This document shows, in pieces, positions 18,088 to 26,482 of a stretch of 64,000 bases of DNA. The DNA comes from Natronococcus sp. AD-5 (GTDB lineage: Archaea > Halobacteriota > Halobacteria > Halobacteriales > Natrialbaceae). Within the stretch, counting starts at the first letter, position 1; the number at the start of each line of letters is the position of its first letter. The translations under genes and the position numbers were made by a program. The notes beneath the pieces were generated by a model. It was not told the DNA's origin and made no database searches. It worked only from the letters and a program-made list of their open reading frames with translations. The stretch is taken from contig NZ_CP132294.1 of assembly GCF_030734285.1 (NCBI RefSeq), forward strand, positions 2,790,001-2,854,000, written 5' to 3'.

Positions 18088-19761
18088 GTGAGTTCTCACA
18101 CCCGCGTTCTCGGAATCGAGGGGACCGCCTGGGCGGCCAGCGCAGCCTGTTACGATTCTTCGACCGACGACGTCTTCATCGAGAGCGACGCCTACCAGCC
18201 CGACAGCGGCGGGATCCACCCGCGCGAGGCGTCCGAACACATGCACGACGCGGTTCCGCGCGTCGTGGAGACGGCGCTCGAGCACGCCCGCGAGACGTAC
18301 GACGGGCCCGAAACCGAGCCTCCCATCGACGTCGACGAGCGGAGCTCGTCGGGCCAACAGGCAGCGCCTGTTGATGCCGTCGCCTTCTCCCGCGGCCCCG
18401 GTCTCGGCCCCTGTCTGCGCGTCGTCGGAACGGCCGCGCGAGCGCTGAGCCAGTCGCTCGGCGTACCGCTCGTGGGAGTGAACCACATGGTCGCCCACCT
18501 CGAGATCGGGCGCCACACCTCCGGCTTCGATTCGCCGGTCTGTTTGAACGCCAGCGGCGCGAACGCCCACCTGCTGGCGTACCGAAACGGTCGGTACCGC
18601 GTCCTGGGCGAGACGATGGACACCGGCGTCGGCAACGCGATCGACAAGTTCACCCGCCACGTCGGCTGGACCCACCCGGGCGGACCGAAGGTCGAGGCCG
18701 CGGCGGCCGAGGGCGAGTACGTCGACCTGCCGTACGTCGTCAAGGGAATGGACTTCTCCTTCTCGGGAATCATGAGCGCGGCGAAGCAGGCCTACGACGA
18801 CGGCGTGCCGGTCGAGGACGTCTGCTACTCGCTCCAGGAGAACGTCTTCGGGATGCTCACCGAGGTCTCCGAGCGCGCGCTCTCGCTGACCGGCAGCGAC
18901 GAACTCGTTCTCGGCGGCGGCGTCGGCCAGAACGCCCGCCTCCGGGAGATGCTCGCGGAGATGTGCGCCCAGCGCGGGGCCAGCTTCCACGCGCCCGAAC
19001 CCCGGTTCTTGCGGGACAACGCCGGGATGATCGCCGTCCTCGGCGCGAAGATGTACGACGCCGGCGACACGCTCGCGCTCGAGGACTCGCGGGTGAATCC
19101 GGACTTCCGGCCCGATCAGGTGCCGGTCACGTGGCGGACGGACGAGTCCGACCTGGCGCTCGGCCGCGAGGAGGGCAGCGTCCAGGGCGCCGAGGCGCTC
19201 GTCGAACTCGATCCCGAAGCGGGACGCGCGACGAAGCGCCGCGAGCGCAAGGCGTACCGCCACCCCGAACTCGACGAGCGACTCCGTCGGGAGCGAACCC
19301 GCATCGAGGCCCGGCTGACGAGCCTGGCCCGCCGCGAGGGCGTGCCGACGCCGGTGCTCTCGGACGTCGACCCTCGAGAGGCGCGCCTCGAACTCGAGTA
19401 CGTCGGCCGGCGGGACCTCCGGACCTCGCTCTCGGCCGACCGAGTTCGCGACGTGAGCCGGCACCTGGCGCGGTTACACCGGGCCGGATTCGTCCACGGC
19501 GATCTGACGACGCGAAACGTCAGAGTAGATGGGGCCAGGACGCACCTCATCGACTTCGGACTCGGCTACTACACCGATCACGTCGAGGACTACGCGATGG
19601 ACTTACACGTCTTCGACCAGAGCCTCGTCGGCACCGCCGCGGATCCCGAACCCCTGCGCGCGGCCCTCCGCGAGGGGTATCGCGAGGAGGGCGAGGAGCG
19701 GGTGCTCGAGCGCCTCGAGGACGTCGAGGGCCGGGGCCGGTACGTCGGCAGCGACTCGTAG
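18088..19761 (+). CDS. Kae1-Bud32 fusion: tRNA threonylcarbamoyltransferase / KEOPS kinase
   Basis: 557-aa fusion with GTG start. The N-terminal ~330 residues are Kae1/TsaD, which transfers the threonylcarbamoyl group to A37 of ANN-decoding tRNAs: metal ligands in GVNHMVAHLEIGR, nucleotide-site GGGVGQNARLREML, and FSFSGIMSAAKQAY. After an acidic linker (~335-360), residues 365-557 are Bud32, a small kinase/ATPase of KEOPS: GVPTPVLSDVD, FVHGDLTTRNVRV (catalytic loop) and HLIDFGLGYYT (DFG). Fusions of this type are known in several Euryarchaeota. Partners Pcc1, Cgi121 and Sua5 are not in the window. Confidence 0.96.
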   Translation: MSSHTRVLGIEGTAWAASAACYDSSTDDVFIESDAYQPDSGGIHPREASEHMHDAVPRVVETALEHARETYDGPETEPPIDVDERSSSGQQAAPVDAVAFSRGPGLGPCLRVVGTAARALSQSLGVPLVGVNHMVAHLEIGRHTSGFDSPVCLNASGANAHLLAYRNGRYRVLGETMDTGVGNAIDKFTRHVGWTHPGGPKVEAAAAEGEYVDLPYVVKGMDFSFSGIMSAAKQAYDDGVPVEDVCYSLQENVFGMLTEVSERALSLTGSDELVLGGGVGQNARLREMLAEMCAQRGASFHAPEPRFLRDNAGMIAVLGAKMYDAGDTLALEDSRVNPDFRPDQVPVTWRTDESDLALGREEGSVQGAEALVELDPEAGRATKRRERKAYRHPELDERLRRERTRIEARLTSLARREGVPTPVLSDVDPREARLELEYVGRRDLRTSLSADRVRDVSRHLARLHRAGFVHGDLTTRNVRVDGARTHLIDFGLGYYTDHVEDYAMDLHVFDQSLVGTAADPEPLRAALREGYREEGEERVLERLEDVEGRGRYVGSDS

Positions 19762-19998
19762 TCACTCCGCGCCGCACGGGTCGGTCGTCGTGTCGATCCC
19801 GAGCAGGTAGTTCCCGCCGCAGAACCCGGTCAGCGCGTTCTGCAACAGACCGAGTCCGGCGATCCCCGCGATCGCGGCGCGTTCGCGTTCGTCGCCCGTG
19901 TACGCCGCGATCGCGACTGCGAGCAGTCAGCCGCCGAGTACCCCCCGAACGATGCGGTCGAGTCCGCCGACGTTCCGTTTCGCGCGCCAATTGTTGCT
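19762..19998 (-). pseudogene. DUF2892-type small membrane protein, nonsense-disrupted
   Basis: On the minus strand the frame reads RNVGGLDRIVRGVLGG, then TGA (19927-19929), then LLAVAIAAYTGDERERAAIAGIAGLGLLQNALTGFCGGNYLLGIDTTTDPCGAE-stop. The pieces match YgaP-like DUF2892 proteins (NVGG-DR-R, two helices, a final Cys-rich GIDT motif). The TGA falls where Trp would fit. No ATG is seen before RNVGG. The gene is convergent with kae1-bud32. Confidence 0.6.
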
Positions 19999-20151
19999 GC
20001 GGTGTCGGTTAGCTGTATCGCCTACTCCTCCAGCGGAGTCGTCTGCCGCGCGTTCAGCCCGAACGTCGACGCCGGCCGACCACCGCACGCGTGCTCGAGA
20101 CGGGCCGCCGAAATCGGGAGTCTCTTTGAACGACCGTTCGAGGAACGACCG

Positions 20152-20781
20152 ATGACCGACGCTCTCGTAACCGGCTACGAACCGTTCGGCGAGTTCGAGA
20201 CGAACCCCGCGAGCCAGCTTGCGACGCGACTCGACGGCACCGAGATCGGCGGTGCCGGCGTCGTCGGAACCGAACTCCCCGTCGTCTTCGACCGCGCGGC
20301 GCCGCGGCTCGAGGCGGCCGTCGACGAACACGATCCCGACGTCGTCTGCGCGCTCGGTCAGGCAGGGGGGCGAGCCGCGCTCTCGCTCGAGCGCGTCGGA
20401 ATCAACCTCCGCGACACGAGGGGCGTGCCGGACAACGAGGACCGCGAGGTCGTCGACGAGCGGGTCGCCGACGACGGCCCCGACGCCTACTTCGCGACGC
20501 TGCCGTGCCGGGAGATGAAGGCGACGATGCGAGGCGCCGGCGTTCCGACGCGGCTCTCGACCGACGCCGGCACGCACTGCTGTAACAACCTGTTGTACGC
20601 CGCTCGCCACCTCGCCGAGACGACCGACCGCGCGTTCCGCGCCGGGTTCGTCCACGTTCCTCTCTCCCACGAACAGGCCGCGACCCGGGACGAGGGCGAA
20701 CCGAGTATGGCGCTCGAGGCGATGGAGCGCGGGCTCCGCGCGGGACTCGAGACGGCACTAACCGTGCGTACGGGCCGCTGA
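20152..20781 (+). CDS. pcp: Pyroglutamyl-peptidase I
   Basis: 209-aa cytosolic Cys peptidase (family C15) removing N-terminal pyroglutamate. It opens LVTGYEPFGEFETNPA, the family signature. The catalytic triad is visible as Glu in LSLERVGINL, Cys in DAGTHCCNNLLY (about residue 143) and His in GFVHVPLSHEQ (about residue 166). Length equals the usual ~200-215. The start is set at MTDALVTGYE because upstream residues are unrelated. Confidence 0.95.
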   Translation: MTDALVTGYEPFGEFETNPASQLATRLDGTEIGGAGVVGTELPVVFDRAAPRLEAAVDEHDPDVVCALGQAGGRAALSLERVGINLRDTRGVPDNEDREVVDERVADDGPDAYFATLPCREMKATMRGAGVPTRLSTDAGTHCCNNLLYAARHLAETTDRAFRAGFVHVPLSHEQAATRDEGEPSMALEAMERGLRAGLETALTVRTGR

Positions 20782-20898
20782 AGGGACGCTGCGGCGGTGT
20801 GCGGATCGAGTTCGATCGAACAATCGCCGTGACAGACCAAATTCCGGAACCGAGACGAGCACACAATACTCTTAATCGTGGACATCGTGCGTTCGCGC

Positions 20899-21177
20899 AT
20901 GGTAGACAAGCCAACCTCCGGTGAGATTCTCGGCGTACCGTACAACTTCGAGCGACCGAGTATGGGTCGGATGCTCTCGTCGTACTGGCAGCCCGGCAAG
21001 GGAATGCTCGTCGAGAAACCCTTCGGCGTCGGCTACACCCTGAACCTCGCCAACTGGCGCTCGTGGATCGTCGTCGCCGTCGCCGGCCTCCTCCTCTGGC
21101 AGGAGCAGAAGGGCAAGACGGAGGGAACCGACGGAACCGAAGACGAACCGGTCGAGGTCATCGTCGACGACGAGTAA
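20899..21177 (+). CDS. DUF5808 domain membrane protein
   Basis: 92-aa protein starting MVDKPTSGEILGVPYNFERP. The conserved segment YWQPGKGMLVEKPFGVGYTLNLAN is diagnostic of DUF5808; residues 52-69 (SWIVVAVAGLLLW) form a transmembrane helix followed by an acidic tail. Function unknown. Confidence 0.85.
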   Translation: MVDKPTSGEILGVPYNFERPSMGRMLSSYWQPGKGMLVEKPFGVGYTLNLANWRSWIVVAVAGLLLWQEQKGKTEGTDGTEDEPVEVIVDDE

Positions 21178-21284
21178 TCCTTCTGCGAGCGGGTTACCCA
21201 CCTGACCGCATCGGCTATCGATCGGCCTACGGCCGCGTGATAGCAACGGGAACGTTTTTTCGGCGGATTCGCGATATCTAACGT

Positions 21285-21491
21285 ATGACAGCGGACCGCG
21301 AGACCGTCTGGGAGTACGAGACGATTCGTCCACCCCGCGAGGCGACGATGGAGGAAGCGAGCGATCCGAAAGACCTCCTGAACGACCTCGGACGGGACGG
21401 CTGGGAACTCATCAGTACGATCGAGTACTCCGGCGGCGGGACCAAGTATCTCGTCTTCAAGCGGCCGGCGCGCGGTGACGCCGATGAGTGA
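21285..21491 (+). CDS. DUF4177-like small protein
   Basis: 68-aa protein, probably a single alpha/beta domain: WEYETIRPP, then DLLNDLGRDGWELISTIEYSGGGTKYLVFKRP, which is the DUF4177 pattern (LN-LG--GWELV). Its last codons overlap the start of the next gene by 8 nt, so the two are co-translated. Confidence 0.85.
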   Translation: MTADRETVWEYETIRPPREATMEEASDPKDLLNDLGRDGWELISTIEYSGGGTKYLVFKRPARGDADE

Positions 21492-22500
21492 GAGCGACGA
21501 TCAGGTCAGCACCGAGGACACGATGCGCGAGCGAGCCGACGAGAGCCGGATCAAGCTCTGGCTACTCGTCGGGGCGAACCGGCTGGTCGTCACCGGCGTC
21601 CTCTCGCTCGCGTTCTTCGGCCTCTTCATGCTCGGCAGCTTCCTCGATCCGACCCTTTCGGGGCTGCTCGAGCAGCGCAGCGTCATCGAGTCGCTGTACG
21701 CGCAGATGATCGGCGCGCTCATCACCGGCGTCACCCTCGTCGTCACCATCAGCCAGCTGATCATCTCCCAGGAGAACGGACCGCTCGGCGAACAACGCAC
21801 TCGAATGAGCGAGACGATGGACTTTCGTGGGTACATCCAGGAGCTCACCGCCAAACCGGCGCCGGCCGATCCGTCGGCGTTTCTTCGGGAGATCGTCGAC
21901 GCCACGCAAACCCGCGCCGAGAACCTTCGGGAAGCCGTCGGATCGACGGACGACGGGGAGCTCAAAGACGAGATCGACGAGTTCGTCGACAGCATCACAG
22001 GGAACGCCGAAACCGTCCGCGAGAAGCTCGACGGGGCCCGGTTCGGGACCTTCGACGTCGTATACGCGTCGATGGACTACAACTACGCCTGGAAGATCTT
22101 CCAGATCGAACGGTTCGAGGACGAGTATCGAGACGTCCTCGGCGACGAGCAGCGCGAGGCGTTCAACGAACTCCGGACCTCGCTGGTCATGTTCGGGCCC
22201 GCTCGAGAACACGTCAAGACGCTGTACTTCCAGTGGGAACTCATCAACCTCTCGCGGTACATCCTCTACGTCGCGATTCCTGCGCTGCTCATCTCCGGGA
22301 TGATGTTGACGTTCGTCGACGCGACGACGATCACCGGATCGATCCTCGGCGTCGAAACGCTGCTCTGGACCGTCGGCGTGACGTTCACCGTCACGCTCGT
22401 CCCGTTCTTCTTGCTAACCTCGTACATCGTGCGGATCGCGACGGCCGCGAAACGGACGCTCGCGATCGGCCCGCTGATCCTCCGGGACTCGCAGCGGTGA
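21484..22500 (+). CDS. Four-helix membrane protein, unknown function
   Basis: 338-aa protein. Two N-terminal helices (LVVTGVLSLAFFGLFMLGSF; MIGALITGVTLVVTISQLII), a ~170-residue soluble coiled-coil-like domain (TRAENLREAVGS to AREHVKTLYFQ), then two C-terminal helices (YILYVAIPALLISGMMLTF; VTFTVTLVPFFLLTSYIVRI). No enzyme motif. Start at MSESDDQ overlaps the DUF4177 gene. Haloarchaeal homologues are conserved hypotheticals. Confidence 0.85.
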   Translation: MSESDDQVSTEDTMRERADESRIKLWLLVGANRLVVTGVLSLAFFGLFMLGSFLDPTLSGLLEQRSVIESLYAQMIGALITGVTLVVTISQLIISQENGPLGEQRTRMSETMDFRGYIQELTAKPAPADPSAFLREIVDATQTRAENLREAVGSTDDGELKDEIDEFVDSITGNAETVREKLDGARFGTFDVVYASMDYNYAWKIFQIERFEDEYRDVLGDEQREAFNELRTSLVMFGPAREHVKTLYFQWELINLSRYILYVAIPALLISGMMLTFVDATTITGSILGVETLLWTVGVTFTVTLVPFFLLTSYIVRIATAAKRTLAIGPLILRDSQR

Positions 22501-22528
22501 GAGCCAACGGATCGCGACGAACTGCCGC

Positions 22529-23608
22529 CTATTCGACCGGGACCGAGACGCCTTCCTCCGCGGACCGGTAGATGGCGTCGATCACGCGCTGGACGGTCAG
22601 GGCCTGTTCGACCGTGTTCCGTTCGGGCGCCTCGCCGGCTTCGACGGTCGCGAGGAACCGCCTGTCGCTTCCCTCCCAGCCGGTGTAGTCGAGTTCGCCG
22701 CCGGTGAGCGTAGAGTCGAGGAGGTGGTCGGTTCCCTGTTTGCCGGCCTGGTACATCGTCAGCTCCTCGCCGCCGAGTTCGAGCTCCGCGCCGGCGTCGG
22801 TACCGCGGACGACGAAGTCGTTCGTCTCGGCCTGGTTCGCGGCCCACGTGACCTCGAGCGAGATCGTCCGGTCGTCTTCACAGCGGATCATCGCCGTGGC
22901 CGAGTCCTCGACGTCGAAGACGGCCTCCTCGGTCTCGTCGTACCAGTCGCCGGGGTCCACGTACCCGTCGCGGTGGCCGAACTCCGTCCGCGTGGTGGCG
23001 AAAACCTCCTCGACGGCGGGGTACTCCATCAGGTAGAGCGCGAAGTCGATCGCGTGAACGCCGATGTCGACGACCGCGCCGCCGCCGGACAGTTCCTGGT
23101 TGGTGAACCACGAACCGACGCCGGGGATCCCCCGCCGACGGACGTAGTTCGCGTCGACGTGCGTGATATCGCCGAAGAGACCCTCCTCCTGGTAGTCCTT
23201 GAACACCTCCGGCGCGGTCGAAACGCGGTTGTGGAAGTTCACTATGCAGAAGCCGTCGGCGTCGGCCGCGGCTGCGGCGATTCGCTCGGCGCTCTCGAGG
23301 TCGTTCGCGAGCGGCTTCTCGCAGAAGACGTCGTAGCCGTGCTCGAGCGCGGCGACGACGGCCGGTTCGTGGAACGCGTTCGGGGTCGAGACCGCGACGG
23401 CGTCGAGCTCTTCGGCCTCGTACATCGCCTCGAACTCCTCGTAGACCGTCGCGCCGTACGTTTGTGCGAACTCCTCGCGCGTGGTAGCGATCAGGTCGGC
23501 GCCCGCGACGACGTCGTGACCGAACGTCTCGGCGTTCGTGGCGTGGGTCTGTCCCATGAAGCCGAGCCCGACGACACCGAGTCGGACGCTGCCCGTTGAA
23601 TCAGTCAT
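22529..23608 (-). CDS. Gfo/Idh/MocA-family sugar oxidoreductase
   Basis: 359-aa NAD(P)-dependent dehydrogenase. Rossmann motif GVVGLGFMGQTHATNAE at residues 11-27; the family's catalytic-site motif CEKPLANDLE near residue 95 supplies the Lys; GGGAVVDIGVHAIDFALYLM (interrupted D-x-x-x-H pattern) supplies the substrate His. Members oxidise sugars, inositols or sugar acids. It is divergent from the XTP pyrophosphatase gene. Substrate not determinable. Confidence 0.93.
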   Translation of the reverse strand: MTDSTGSVRLGVVGLGFMGQTHATNAETFGHDVVAGADLIATTREEFAQTYGATVYEEFEAMYEAEELDAVAVSTPNAFHEPAVVAALEHGYDVFCEKPLANDLESAERIAAAAADADGFCIVNFHNRVSTAPEVFKDYQEEGLFGDITHVDANYVRRRGIPGVGSWFTNQELSGGGAVVDIGVHAIDFALYLMEYPAVEEVFATTRTEFGHRDGYVDPGDWYDETEEAVFDVEDSATAMIRCEDDRTISLEVTWAANQAETNDFVVRGTDAGAELELGGEELTMYQAGKQGTDHLLDSTLTGGELDYTGWEGSDRRFLATVEAGEAPERNTVEQALTVQRVIDAIYRSAEEGVSVPVE

Positions 23609-23722
23609 CAGTTCGTGTGAGCGGGTGCACCACAGAAAGCGTTAGCGTTGCGGCGAACACGGCGACGCCCGCGGCGGGACGCAATCGACGACGCTTTGGC
23701 TCCGGTGGACGGTCCCTGGCAC

Positions 23723-24271
23723 ATGGCCATTCGATTCGTCACGGGCAACGAGGGCAAGGTTGGGGAAGCCCGCGAGTACCTCGAGGGGATCGACTCCGTC
23801 GAACAGGTCGACTACGACTACGCCGAACTCCAGAGCGACTCGCTCGAGGAGATCGTCACCCGCGGCGCTCGCGAGGCCGTCAACGCGCTGGACAGCGAGG
23901 AGCCGGTGCTGGTCGACGACACGGGGCTGTTCGTCGACGCGCTGGGCGGCTTTCCGGGTCCGTACTCGGCGTACGTCGAGGACACCGTGGGGATCGAACG
24001 CCTCTGGCGGCTCGCGAGCGAGGAGGAGAACCGCCGAGCGCGCTTCCGGACGGTGATGGCGTACGCGGACGGCGAGCGAACGGAGACGTTCGAGGGATCG
24101 GTCGCCGGCACTCTCGTCGCGCCGCGGGGCGAGGGCGGCTTCGGCTACGACCCGATCTTCGAGTACAACGGTCAGACGCTCGCGGAGATGAACACCGAGG
24201 AGAAGAACGCGATCTCACACCGCGGCCGGGCGCTGGCCGCGTTCGCGGAGTGGTACGCCGACCAGCGGTAG
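23723..24271 (+). CDS. XTP/dITP diphosphatase (Ham1/RdgB family)
   Basis: 182-aa house-cleaning enzyme hydrolysing deaminated purine triphosphates. Motifs: FVTGNEGKVGEAREYL at the N-terminus, LVDDTGLFVDALGGFPGPYSA (metal-binding Asp), GGFGYDPIFEY and SHRGRALAAFAEWY at the C-terminus. Start at MAIRFVTGN. A partial copy of its 3' end lies about 1 kb downstream (25161-25239). Confidence 0.95.
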   Translation: MAIRFVTGNEGKVGEAREYLEGIDSVEQVDYDYAELQSDSLEEIVTRGAREAVNALDSEEPVLVDDTGLFVDALGGFPGPYSAYVEDTVGIERLWRLASEEENRRARFRTVMAYADGERTETFEGSVAGTLVAPRGEGGFGYDPIFEYNGQTLAEMNTEEKNAISHRGRALAAFAEWYADQR

Positions 24272-24372
24272 CCGACCGGCAACAACGGTCGACGACCGAC
24301 CGGCCAGTGAGCTAGCGTGTGTCTCGCACACTACACAAAGATTGAACAGTCGCGGTTCTGTAACCGTCGGTA

Positions 24373-25075
24373 ATGGTCGAGAAAGACGCCGTTCGTCGGT
24401 CGTACGACGAGATAGCCGGCACGTACGCCGCACACCGATCCGAGAACGGTCGGGGAATGCGAATCCTGGCGCAGTTTCTCGAGTCGCTGTCCGATCCGGC
24501 CGCGTCCTCGATGCCGGCTGTGGACAGGGGACGCCGGTTCTCACTCGACTGAGCGACGCGAGGACGGCGGTCGGCGTCGATTTTTCCCGCGAACAGCTGA
24601 ACCTGGCCGCGGAGAACGCGCCCGACGCGGTCCTCGTGCAGGGCGATATGACGACGCTTCCGTTCGAGAGTTCGACGTTCGACGCCGTCGTCGCGTACTG
24701 GTCGGTGATCCACGTGCCGATGGACGACCACCAGGCGGTCGTCGACGAGTTCGCACGCGTCGTGCGTCCGGGCGGTCGGATACTGCTGTGCGAGGGAACG
24801 AACGAGTGGGCCGGCGAGAACCCGGACTGGCTCGAGAGCGGCGTTCGGACGGAGTGGGACATCGCCGGCGCGGAGGCAACGCGAGAGCAGTTACGGACCG
24901 CCGGCTTCGAGATCGTCGACGAGTGGGGCGTCCCCGAGGACCTGAACGAGAAGGGAGACGACTCGGCCGCCGGGGAACTGAGCGAAAACGAACGTGACGA
25001 CGAGGACGTCGACGACCACCCGTGGACGTTCTTCTCCGCCCGACTCGAGGCACAGAATCCGCAGCGAGAGCCGCT
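24373..25075 (+). pseudogene. Class I SAM methyltransferase, single frameshift
   Basis: Starts MVEKDAVRRSYDEIAGTYAAHRSENGRG minus a few residues, then loses frame at about 24505; the other frame continues RVLDAGCGQGTPVLTRLSD (SAM motif I), GVDFSREQLNLA (motif II), VQGDMTTLPF and FDAVVAYWSVIHV (motif IV), VVRPGGRILLCEG and ends near WTFFSARL. One base lost or two gained near CCGGCCGCGTCC would explain it. Everything else is intact, so recent inactivation or a sequencing error are equally possible. Confidence 0.8.
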
Positions 25076-25149
25076 CTCGAGACCGCTGACGACGAGCCAC
25101 TCGTCTTCGCGAGCGTCGCTGATGAGCGGGTCGGCCGAGAGCACTACGC

Positions 25150-25239
25150 GGGAACGACGTCTTCGGCTACGACCCGATCTTCGAGTACAGGGGCCTGGCT
25201 CTGACCGTGTTTGCGGAACGGTACGCCGAGCACCGGTAA
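25150..25239 (+). pseudogene. 3' remnant of a second Ham1-family gene
   Basis: Reads VFGYDPIFEYRGLALTVFAERYAEHR-stop, a shortened copy of the C-terminus of the Ham1 protein at 23723-24271 (GFGYDPIFEY...ALAAFAEWYADQR). A 29-nt run (25161-25189) is identical to 24139-24167. About 18 codons between the two motifs are missing. This is likely a degraded duplicate. Confidence 0.7.
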
Positions 25240-25331
25240 CGGCTGCGGCATCACCGCCGTCTTCGAACCCGCCTTCCCGAAGCGACGAGATGGCACCGTC
25301 GACGGCGACCGCGTCCGTTTCCCTTCGATCT

Positions 25332-25535
25332 TCAAAGGTGCTCGGTCGCGAACGCCGCGATCGAGCGCTTTCGATGGCTCCGTTGCAGGTGCGCGGACAT
25401 CGTTTCGTCTTCCGCGGCGACAAAACCGCACAGGGGACAGGCACGCTGTCCGTCCGCGGTCGTCCCGTCCGCACCCGCGGATTCCGCATCCGTCCTCGTT
25501 TCGCGATCCGAAGTTGTGCGAGCGTTGTCCGTCAT
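25332..25535 (-). CDS. C2H2 zinc-finger small protein
   Basis: 67-aa protein: a polar, Thr/Asp-rich N-terminus, then ACPLCGFVAAEDETMSAHLQ and RSHRKR, giving C-x2-C-x11-H-x4-H, a classical C2H2 finger. A TATA box sits 24-30 nt before the ATG. Likely nucleic-acid or protein binding; target unknown. Confidence 0.65.
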   Translation of the reverse strand: MTDNARTTSDRETRTDAESAGADGTTADGQRACPLCGFVAAEDETMSAHLQRSHRKRSIAAFATEHL

Positions 25536-25558
25536 TCGCTCGGGGATGGACTCCGCTG

Positions 25559-25565
25559 TTATATA
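25559..25565 (-). promoter_or_regulatory. TATA box of C2H2 zinc-finger gene
   Basis: TATATAA on the minus strand, 24-30 nt upstream of the start at 25535, in an otherwise GC-rich region; indicates a leaderless transcript. Confidence 0.5.
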
Positions 25566-25662
25566 CGCGCTTCTAATAGTCGAATATATTGTTCGAGATC
25601 GGTACAGCGAGGTATGTAACGCGCCGTTCCGCTCGAACGAGCGGCGGACCGAAGGACCGGAG

Positions 25663-26145
25663 CTACTCCCGGGGATTGCGGTCCGGTCCCGGATACTCGC
25701 CGCCGACGGCGGCTTCGTAGAGGCTCTCGGGATCGAACAGGCGGGCGAACGCGTCCGGCGGACGAACGCTCACCGAGACGCGGGGCTGGAGCGAGAGTCC
25801 CGCCTTCGCGGAACTGAGCCGCTCGTCGTAGGAGAGCAGGTGCGCCGCCTCTCCCCGATAGGCGGACGCCAGCGCGGGGTGGTCGTCTTCCGGCTGATCG
25901 ATCGCGACGCTATCGGCCTCGAGTCGCTCCCGGTGGTCGGCGGCGAGTTCCTCGTCGGCGAGGGAGGCGACGAGCCGTTCGGTCTCCTCGAGCAGTCGAT
26001 CGCTCGCGACGAGGTCGATCCAGGAGTGTCGCCGCACGTGATCGAGCGCCTCGCGGGCGTCGCCGCCGACGAAAAGGTCGGCCGCGAGCACCGCCGGATC
26101 GGCGACGACTCGAGTCGGGTCGGGCTCGTCGCGGCGTTCACTCAT
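25663..26145 (-). CDS. PIN-like domain protein (DUF7384 type)
   Basis: 160-aa protein: VVADPAVLAADLFVGGDAREAL at the N-terminus gives the first acidic residue of a PIN-like fold, WIDLVASDRLLEETERLVASL the second, and HLLSYDERLSSAKAGLSL a third Asp. PIN-domain RNases use such an acidic triad with Mg. Its start overlaps the preceding 35-aa gene by 8 nt, an arrangement reminiscent of toxin-antitoxin pairs, though no activity is known. Confidence 0.75.
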   Translation of the reverse strand: MSERRDEPDPTRVVADPAVLAADLFVGGDAREALDHVRRHSWIDLVASDRLLEETERLVASLADEELAADHRERLEADSVAIDQPEDDHPALASAYRGEAAHLLSYDERLSSAKAGLSLQPRVSVSVRPPDAFARLFDPESLYEAAVGGEYPGPDRNPRE

Positions 26146-26245
26146 CGGTCGCCTCCGCCTGCGCGTCGTACGTTTCTCGGACGTCCTCGAGATCGACGTC
26201 GTGCTCCGCCCCTCGCTCGAACAGGTCGCTCCATCGCGCAGTCAT
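26138..26245 (-). CDS. 35-aa acidic protein preceding the PIN-like gene
   Basis: 35 residues: MTARWSDLFERGAEHDVDLE then DVRETYDAQAEATDE. It overlaps the PIN-like gene by 8 nt. Acidic and helical, with no motif. Its coupling suggests a partner or antitoxin-like role for the PIN-like protein. That is inference from arrangement only. Confidence 0.6.
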   Translation of the reverse strand: MTARWSDLFERGAEHDVDLEDVRETYDAQAEATDE

Positions 26246-26482
26246 CGGCGGACGTTGGGCAAGGACGGTGAAAACGGCACCGGGGATCGACGCGACGGCA
26301 GACGGTCGAGGTGTCCGGTTTCGCGACCGGAGCCGCCTCAGGCGTGCTCGAGGGACCGCTCGACGCACCAGACTCACTCCCGTAGCCGGGGAAGTGATCC
26401 CCCACCAGGTGCAGCCGTCGTTGGTCGGCGCCTGCGCTCGTGAAATCGCGGGCGATCGCGAGTAGAACGGAGCGGCCCGCCG

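Noticed and set aside
26246-26482. Plus and minus frames between the 35-aa gene and the MOT1 transporter
   Set aside because: No start with plausible sequence, no family resemblance; treated as intergenic.
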